Assembly: GCA_002286715.1 (NCBI GenBank)
Contig: NSJX01000016.1
Coordinates: 70,414-134,413, forward strand
Reading direction: 5' to 3'
Length of the DNA stretch: 64,000 bases
Source of the DNA: Dentipellis sp. KUC8613
Lineage: Eukaryota; Basidiomycota; Agaricomycetes; Russulales; Hericiaceae
The notes under the pieces: generated by a model
What the model was told of the DNA's origin: nothing
Databases searched by the model: none
What the model saw: the letters and a program-made list of their open reading frames with translations, nothing else
Program-made: the position numbers and the translations under genes
Shown here: positions 58,487 to 64,000 of the stretch, piece by piece
How positions within the stretch are numbered: the stretch's first letter is position 1
How the letters are laid out: the number at the start of each line of letters is the position of its first letter

Positions 58487-59711
58487 TCACATCAATTCAG
58501 CAAGGGTGCTCGTCAACTTCTCTGGCATGTCCCAATGAGCCTACATGCCATATAATCTGAGTGGTCATCATCATGGCAAAATGAGAAGGACTCACGTAGT
58601 GATTGACACCTTCTATGAAATGAAATTCGACAGTCCTGCCCGTTCGCGGCCCACTCGCGGCATAAACATCACTGTGTACCTTCTCCGTGTCCCACAGGCA
58701 AGCCACCATTTCCGGCAAGCTCTGTGACCCGTGCAGATACTTGACCTTCACATGTGGCCAGATCGCAGCCATGTCTTCATCAAAGAGCGCCTTGCGCATG
58801 TGTTCGTTGTACAGCTCTTGCGGCACGAGACGATGGTACCAATCGATGCCCGAAAGCGCAGCTGTACAGCTAACGCTCTCCACCTCTTCCGGCGTCATGC
58901 GCTTCAGCGTGGGAGTCTTGTCTGGCAAGTCGGTGATGATGTCTTTCGTGAGCCCATCAGGAGAGCGTGATAGGACGTCTGGATGCGGGTAGTAGCCTGA
59001 TAGCCAGTTCACCAACAACTCTGTACGCTCCTCGAGGCTCCGAGAGGGATCACGGAATGGGATCGTGTAAGGGTTTTCATCCGAGAACCCGGAAGACCAT
59101 TGTGGGCCATCTGACCATTGAAACCAATCAGCCTAGCAACGTGGTACCAGCAAGAAGCATCTGACCATAATGAAAACACGTCCGCAAGTAAGGACCCACG
59201 GTGGATCGCGTATCCTCCGGCACCTTGTCAAGGTGCGAGAGCAAACCGAAAAGGGCTGTGTTCGAGGACGACCACATCACGAGGACAATGCCTCCCTTCA
59301 CCTTGCCATCCACGGTCTGTACCGCAGGAATCCCCTGCGTCTTGATGAACCACGAAAGAAGTCCCGCGAGTTCGATACCCTTCGCCGCAACAAACTCCGA
59401 CTGAGACTCTCTGGTAGCGCCCGGGGCGACTGCTTTGAGCTCCTCCTCGCTTTCGGGGGTAGAGCCCGGATAGTCTCTCCGGTTGACAAGGACCATGCGC
59501 AACTGGTTCTGGGCGGCAAATGGCAACATCTTGTGAAATATTGCTAATCCATACGTCAAGACACATGTTTCCGTCAAGCTATAGAGGACGCACCCGAATG
59601 ATAACCCGATCCATGCACAATCACCATAGTAGTGTAGGGAATGCCATCCAAAGGCCCGCTATCCTCGTAGAACAGCTGAGTTCCCTTGTTGTCCACAGGA
59701 GCGAGAGGCAT
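58487..59711 (-). CDS. Alpha/beta hydrolase, tandem paralogue 3
   Basis: Starts MPLAPVDNKGTQLFYEDSGP at 59711. The oxyanion strand is VIVHGSGYHS and the next block is MLPFAAQNQLRMVLVNRRDY. The nucleophile elbow diverges: VLVMWSSSNTALFGLL, with Met-Trp-Ser-Ser-Ser in place of Gly-Trp-Ser-Ser-Ala. The C-terminal His is in GVNHYAHWDMPEKLTSTLAE. This is the most divergent of the three copies (for example LSGYYPHPDVLSRSPDG in the middle). About 350 residues, same intron positions. Possibly altered activity. Confidence 0.83.
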
Positions 59712-60720
59712 ATAGACTGGATGTTGAAGAGAGCTTCAAAGTTCGTACACTTCAGTTGAGTTGGGGAAGTCGAAACGTCTTATCGACAAGCTCGACGACG
59801 TAGTCACTTTATTGATCAGTGTAGCAGCCCTGGACAGAATAGCTATGCATAGCGGCAAAATAATCCAGCCTCTCACTATAGATAATGTTGCAAAACCGTC
59901 CTGATCTTCTCACTCGGAATACGGGCATCCTCGGTCAGCGGTCACAGGTTCACTTGGGGTGACCCTCGTGGATGGACGTGCATGAAGGTATAACCGCTAT
60001 TCCGAGGCGTGCAATACAAACAGGAACGCGCGAAGGAGACAATCCATCAGACAAGAAAGGGAGCAAGGGCAGACATCAGGGATCCGGAAAGCAACAATTG
60101 CACAAGGCAAGTTCGAGTGAGGGCGCGTGCGTCGGCGTCAAGGCCCGTAGGACCGGCAACTCGGCATAGTCGAACGCCGGCGGCTCGGTGCTACCACTTC
60201 TCTGTAACTCAACTACACCCTACCTTTCTGAGTTTCTTGAAAGCGAGTATCTACAAGTCGCGGCGAGCTTTCGTTGGCCACGTTGTATTGAGCTCCAACC
60301 CTCTGCGAGGTCACCCGGAGGTAACTGTGGGTTCTGGTATTCAACCCCGCTTGTCAACATAAATCACCAGCGCATGCTCAAGTGCATCATATGAATCATT
60401 CGAATTCATCATCCATCCTTCAAGTTCACTGACACCGCGCCCCGAAGCACCTCATCGCCAAGTCATCGCCGCTCCAGCATTGAGCATGCCCGCCACCTGC
60501 TCGTCGATCCCACACGTTCGTCGACCTATCAAACGCAGCCTCCTGCTTATATGATAAGGATCGCCCACGCGCAGACGTCAAACTATGTTCCCGGGCACAT
60601 GAAGGTCTGTCCTTCGCTGTCTCCTCAGTGATTTATACCATCACCTCGCACGTGCCTCCGAGTGCGCCTGAAGTGCATAAAATGCGACACAAGTGCAGGT
60701 AGGTCGACCTCAGGCCCAGT
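59712..60720. other. Divergent intergenic region of about 1 kb
   Basis: The spacer lies between hydrolase paralogue 3 (minus) and the muramidase (plus). Small frames at 60009-60362 and 60188-60394 have no motif. Nothing else supported. Confidence 0.45.
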
Positions 60721-61863
60721 ATGCTTACGCTCCGAGCCGCTCTCCTGCTTGCGATATCTTCCGCCGCGGCGGTCGTGGGCTCGCCCGTCCTCGAGAAACG
60801 CGCAGACCCAGAGGGTATCGACGTCTCTAGCTACCAGCCCTCCATAAATTGGAGCACTGTGAAAGCAAACGGCGTCACTTTCGCCTACATCAAAGCCACA
60901 GAGGGGACCAGTCCGTCGCTCCGCTCTCCATTAACCCGTTTAGAGGCGTTAATCTCGGAATCGCAGCCTATACCAACCCGTCGTTCTCCAGCCAGTACAC
61001 GGGTGCCACGAACGTGGGCATCATCCGCGGGGGGTACCACTTCGCGCACCCCGACTCGTCCTCGGGTGCTACGCAGGCGAAGTACTTCCTCGCGCACGGC
61101 GGTACGCCTTACCTTCATCTCTCCCTTCAAATAGCCCCAATTTATATTGCACACTTGTCAGGTGGCTGGTCGAGCGATGGCAGAACGCTACCGGGCGCCC
61201 TCGATATCGAATGTTCGTACCCTCGAATTCCGCTTCGAGTGCTATTGTTTACATCCCAGCGCAGACAACCCCAATGGCGCAACCTGCTACGGCCTCAGCG
61301 CCTCCGCCATGGTCTCCTGGATCCGCGACTTTTCCAACACCTACGAGGCCGCCACCGGAAGGTAGCCCATCCCTTTCCCTTCCACCTCGGGTCCCTCACT
61401 GACAAAACCACGAACTCAGATACCCGGGTCCGTATTGCCCAACCTAACGCCATCTACACTAACTCATCCTGACGCGTCCTGAACTCCCAGTGATCTACAC
61501 GACGACCGACTGGTGGACGACCTGCACGGGCAACAGCGCCGCCTTCGCCTCCACGAACCCGCTCTGGATCGCGCGCTACTCCTCGTCCATCGGGACGCTC
61601 CCCGCCGGCTGGAGGTGCGGCCATACTCCCATTTCCTCCTCCTCCGTCCATTTGACACCCTTGCCCTTTCCCTCGCGCACTGCAGCTACACGACGTTCTG
61701 GCAGTATGCCGACTCCGGCCCGAACCCTGGTGATCAGGACCGCTTCAACGGCGACGCGGCCGGGCTGAAACGGTACGTGCTCGCCTTGCCAGCCCTACCG
61801 TTCGAATGAAACTGATTTCGTGATCTTTGGCGTGTCTTCGCATCTAGGATGGCAACTGGGTAA
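60721..61863 (+). CDS. Secreted GH25 muramidase (lysozyme)
   Basis: N,O-diacetylmuramidase of family GH25 that cleaves bacterial peptidoglycan. The signal peptide [20 protein letters not shown] is followed by a short propeptide with a Kex2-type site (LEKRADPEG). The mature domain begins [20 protein letters not shown]. Further motifs are [40 protein letters not shown], the catalytic Asp-x-Glu in [16 protein letters not shown], and [20 protein letters not shown]. The exons require an 8-base micro-exon (61421-61428) and end with a spliced-in stop at 61861-61863. About 230 residues. Family members in fungi are often regarded as acquired from bacteria. Confidence 0.93.
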
Positions 61864-62254
61864 GATCTTGGTGAACGCAAGAATCTGCTCTCGTAACTGT
61901 ACAAACAATATGTTGGATTATCATCAGAATACCATAGCTGCTGGTGTTGTTGTACGACTGAGATACCTTCTGAATCCAAGCACCGCGTTGTATTCTGCCC
62001 CCTAAATCAAAACGATCATACGAGGACAAAGACACGATAGCAAAGTCGCGCGACACCCTGGGCGCGATTAAATAAGAAGCTATATAGACTGTAATCCGAA
62101 TACCTACTGACAACTCGCCAAAGCAAATCAACGATTATACTTACATCACAAGCACTATATCATATACACGCATACCATATCAGCATATCTCCTAACCAAG
62201 ATGATCAGCATCACTAAATCTCATGTCCATCCCCAATCCACCACGACCAGGATA
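61864..62254. other. Spacer between convergent genes
   Basis: AT-rich 3' trailers of the muramidase (plus) and the coiled-coil gene (minus). No coding frame supported. Confidence 0.5.
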
Positions 62255-64000
62255 TCACTTCCACATCGAATCAGCACAGTCCTTCAAGAACGCATCGTCG
62301 ATATCGGGGGCAGGCGAATCGTCAGCCCCGACGACACAGAGGCAGAGCTGCCGCTCGCAGGCGCCTTGGCCGGCGCAGACGCAGGCGTGCGCTTCGTACC
62401 TGCCCAGCGATGACACATAAGAGCTAGTACCGAGTATCAGCACCGCCGCACTCGCCTTGATTCGCCGGGGTCTTCGTCCCCCTGCCCGACTTCGCACTCG
62501 CGCCCGACGGCGTCGCGCCCAACGACTTGCGCGCACGCTTCATCGGGCGCATCTGTGTCGACGGCATTGGCGTGCGTGCACGCGCGACGGGCGTCGGGGT
62601 CATCGGCGGACCGTGGAGCGTCTTCGCGCGCTTGCGCTTCACCGCGTTTATATCTAGAACGTGAACCCGTCGTCGGTCAGCAACACGAGCGCGCGCTTGA
62701 AGCCCACGAGAGAACGCACCAGCTTTCACCTTCTTCCGCTTGCCCTGTCCCGGCCTCGGAGCAGACGCAGATGCCGACGCAAACACCGACCCGTCATCAT
62801 CGTCGTCGTCCTCGCCCATCTCCCACTCCTCCGGCGCGTGCATATCCGATGCGTCATGCCCGTGGTGACGACGGACGCGTCCGGTGCCCTTCCCCAGTCC
62901 TTCGACCAGAATCACGTCGCTATCGCTGCTGTTGTCATCCTCTCCATCACTGTCCGAGGATGAGGACGAGGAGGACGAGGAGGTGCTTCTGCCGGGCTGC
63001 GTATACTGCTGCGGCTTTTTGATTCCACGCGGCCGAGGAACGTCGGGTCTTGCAGCGGCCGAGGAGGGCCCGGCGTGTGGAATGGTGGAAGGTGCCGGCA
63101 CTGGTTCGAGGAGTGTGCAAGGTGGTGGTGGTGGCGCCGTCTGAGGCTGAGAGTCGTGTGAGATGCGCGCAGGTGCAGACACAGACGACGGCCCTGCCAC
63201 CGGCATTGGCTGACTGGATTGCGCCGTCTGTGCTTGATTCTTCCTGCCGGTCGCGCGCTTGCGAGCGGTCGCTTTCGGCGGGCATGGGGTGGCATTGCTG
63301 CTATCAGGCTCCTGCGTCGTGGTCTCCGCGTGCTCCTTCCGCGCAGGCTTCAGAGTCGCAGCCGCTTTGCACACACAGGCCGCTTTCAATGCTACAAACT
63401 TACGGTTAGTGTCAACAGACTTCTTCATATACCGATTACAGCGCTGGTCGAGCTGCTTGATTTCCTTGTCTTTCTTCTCCAGCTCAGCCTTCAGTGTAGC
63501 GACTTCGGGGCTGTCGTCTGGGGAAGTGGGCGGGGGAACGTCACCGGATAGCATGTTAGGATCGACCGTTGTTGATGTCGAGACTGGCGGGGTGGCAACG
63601 GCGGCCAGAATGTAGTTTCCAAACGCGTTGTTATACTGTTCGAGCTCATTTCCAAGCCTTGCGACCTCGAGGCGAAGGGTCTTATTCTCTTCTTCGAGTT
63701 GCTCGAGGACGACGGGTCCCCTTAGAGGTTCCGATACATCGACGGTAAGGGAATAAATCGACGTGCAGGAGGGATCAGGAGGGGCAGCGGCGGCGTCTCC
63801 GGTCTGGATGGATGCGTGCGACCGGTTCACATCCAGCGGGTCACTCGATGTGCCGACGGCGGCGTCTATGTGAGCGATGGCGGCACTGGGGGACGAAATT
63901 GATGTTGGGGAAGATGAGACAGATAGCGAGCCACGTACCTTGAAGACACAGACACGGAAGCATCAACAAACACGCGATCGCGCTGGGCGCGGCGTTCTTC
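62255..64000 (-). CDS. Partial gene: coiled-coil, disordered Ser/Asp/Lys-rich protein
   Basis: The gene continues beyond the right edge. The most upstream exon visible reads EERRAQRDRVFVDASVSVSS and is spliced (acceptor CCCAG near 63885) to AAIAHIDAAVGTSSDPLDVN. Next comes a coiled coil (LEQLEEENKTLRLEVARLGN and VATLKAELEKKDKEIKQLDQ). A long low-complexity region follows with Ser tracts, acidic DDDDDD runs and basic clusters resembling nuclear-localisation signals (GKRKKVKAG, VKRKRAK). The 3' end is ambiguous: a stop at 62424, or a further splice to a Cys-rich acidic tail ending DDAFLKDCADSMWK at 62255. The upstream part is missing, so RING or other N-terminal domains cannot be excluded. Probably nuclear. 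Confidence 0.7.

Noticed and set aside
62555..63022. 155-codon plus-strand frame
   Set aside because: Shadow of the low-complexity minus-strand coiled-coil gene.
1..64000. CRISPR arrays, rRNA genes, biosynthetic cluster
   Set aside because: No regularly spaced repeats, no rRNA-like sequence and no synthase genes. The gene mix is ordinary fungal chromosome.

Overview
This is nuclear DNA of a filamentous basidiomycete, most likely a wood- or litter-inhabiting Agaricomycete. The genes are broken by many short GT-AG introns, mostly 40-70 bases. Intergenic gaps are short, there is no operon-like spacing, and the gene families are typically fungal: a secreted A1 aspartic protease, GH27 and GH25 enzymes, a secreted cupredoxin, a Tup1 corepressor, a ferric reductase and an F-box/LRR protein. 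The organism cannot be named from the sequence. About 31 protein genes are supported, most of them rebuilt here by joining exons at splice sites that keep the family reading frame. I saw no rRNA, no CRISPR and no convincing tRNA.

1-8.9 kb: a TATA-driven secreted aspartic protease (2375-3754) and several lineage-specific genes of unknown function. 8.9-20.3 kb: a housekeeping block that is strikingly rich in splicing factors (SmD1, SAP30BP/HCNGP-like, BUD13/Cwc26, DNAJC17/Cwf23-like). Interleaved with them are the GPI transamidase catalytic subunit GPI8, an L-fuconate dehydratase and an F-box protein. 21.3-25 kb: two secreted proteins, a cupredoxin and a GH27 alpha-galactosidase.

25.5-33.1 kb: a gene of unknown function, an AGC-like protein kinase with a long basic tail, and a full-length Tup1 corepressor carrying an Arg-Glu/Arg-Asp tract. 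33.1-35.4 kb is gene-poor and holds a long hairpin. 35.4-44.8 kb: a many-exon gene whose C-terminal half resembles the MED25 ACID/PTOV fold, then a cytochrome b561, a kinesin-10 motor with a TPR-like tail, a Sos7-like kinetochore protein and mitoribosomal protein mL41.

46-54.8 kb: a ferric reductase behind a cluster of iron-type GATA sites, a TPLK-repeat protein, a second and shorter Tup1-like WD40 gene, and mitochondrial asparaginyl-tRNA synthetase. 54.8-59.7 kb: three tandem alpha/beta-hydrolase paralogues. 60.7-64 kb: a secreted GH25 muramidase with an 8-base micro-exon, and a coiled-coil gene cut by the window edge.

Genes that plausibly act together are the splicing set, the kinesin-10/Sos7 mitotic pair, the iron-uptake reductase with its GATA sites, and the secreted hydrolases.
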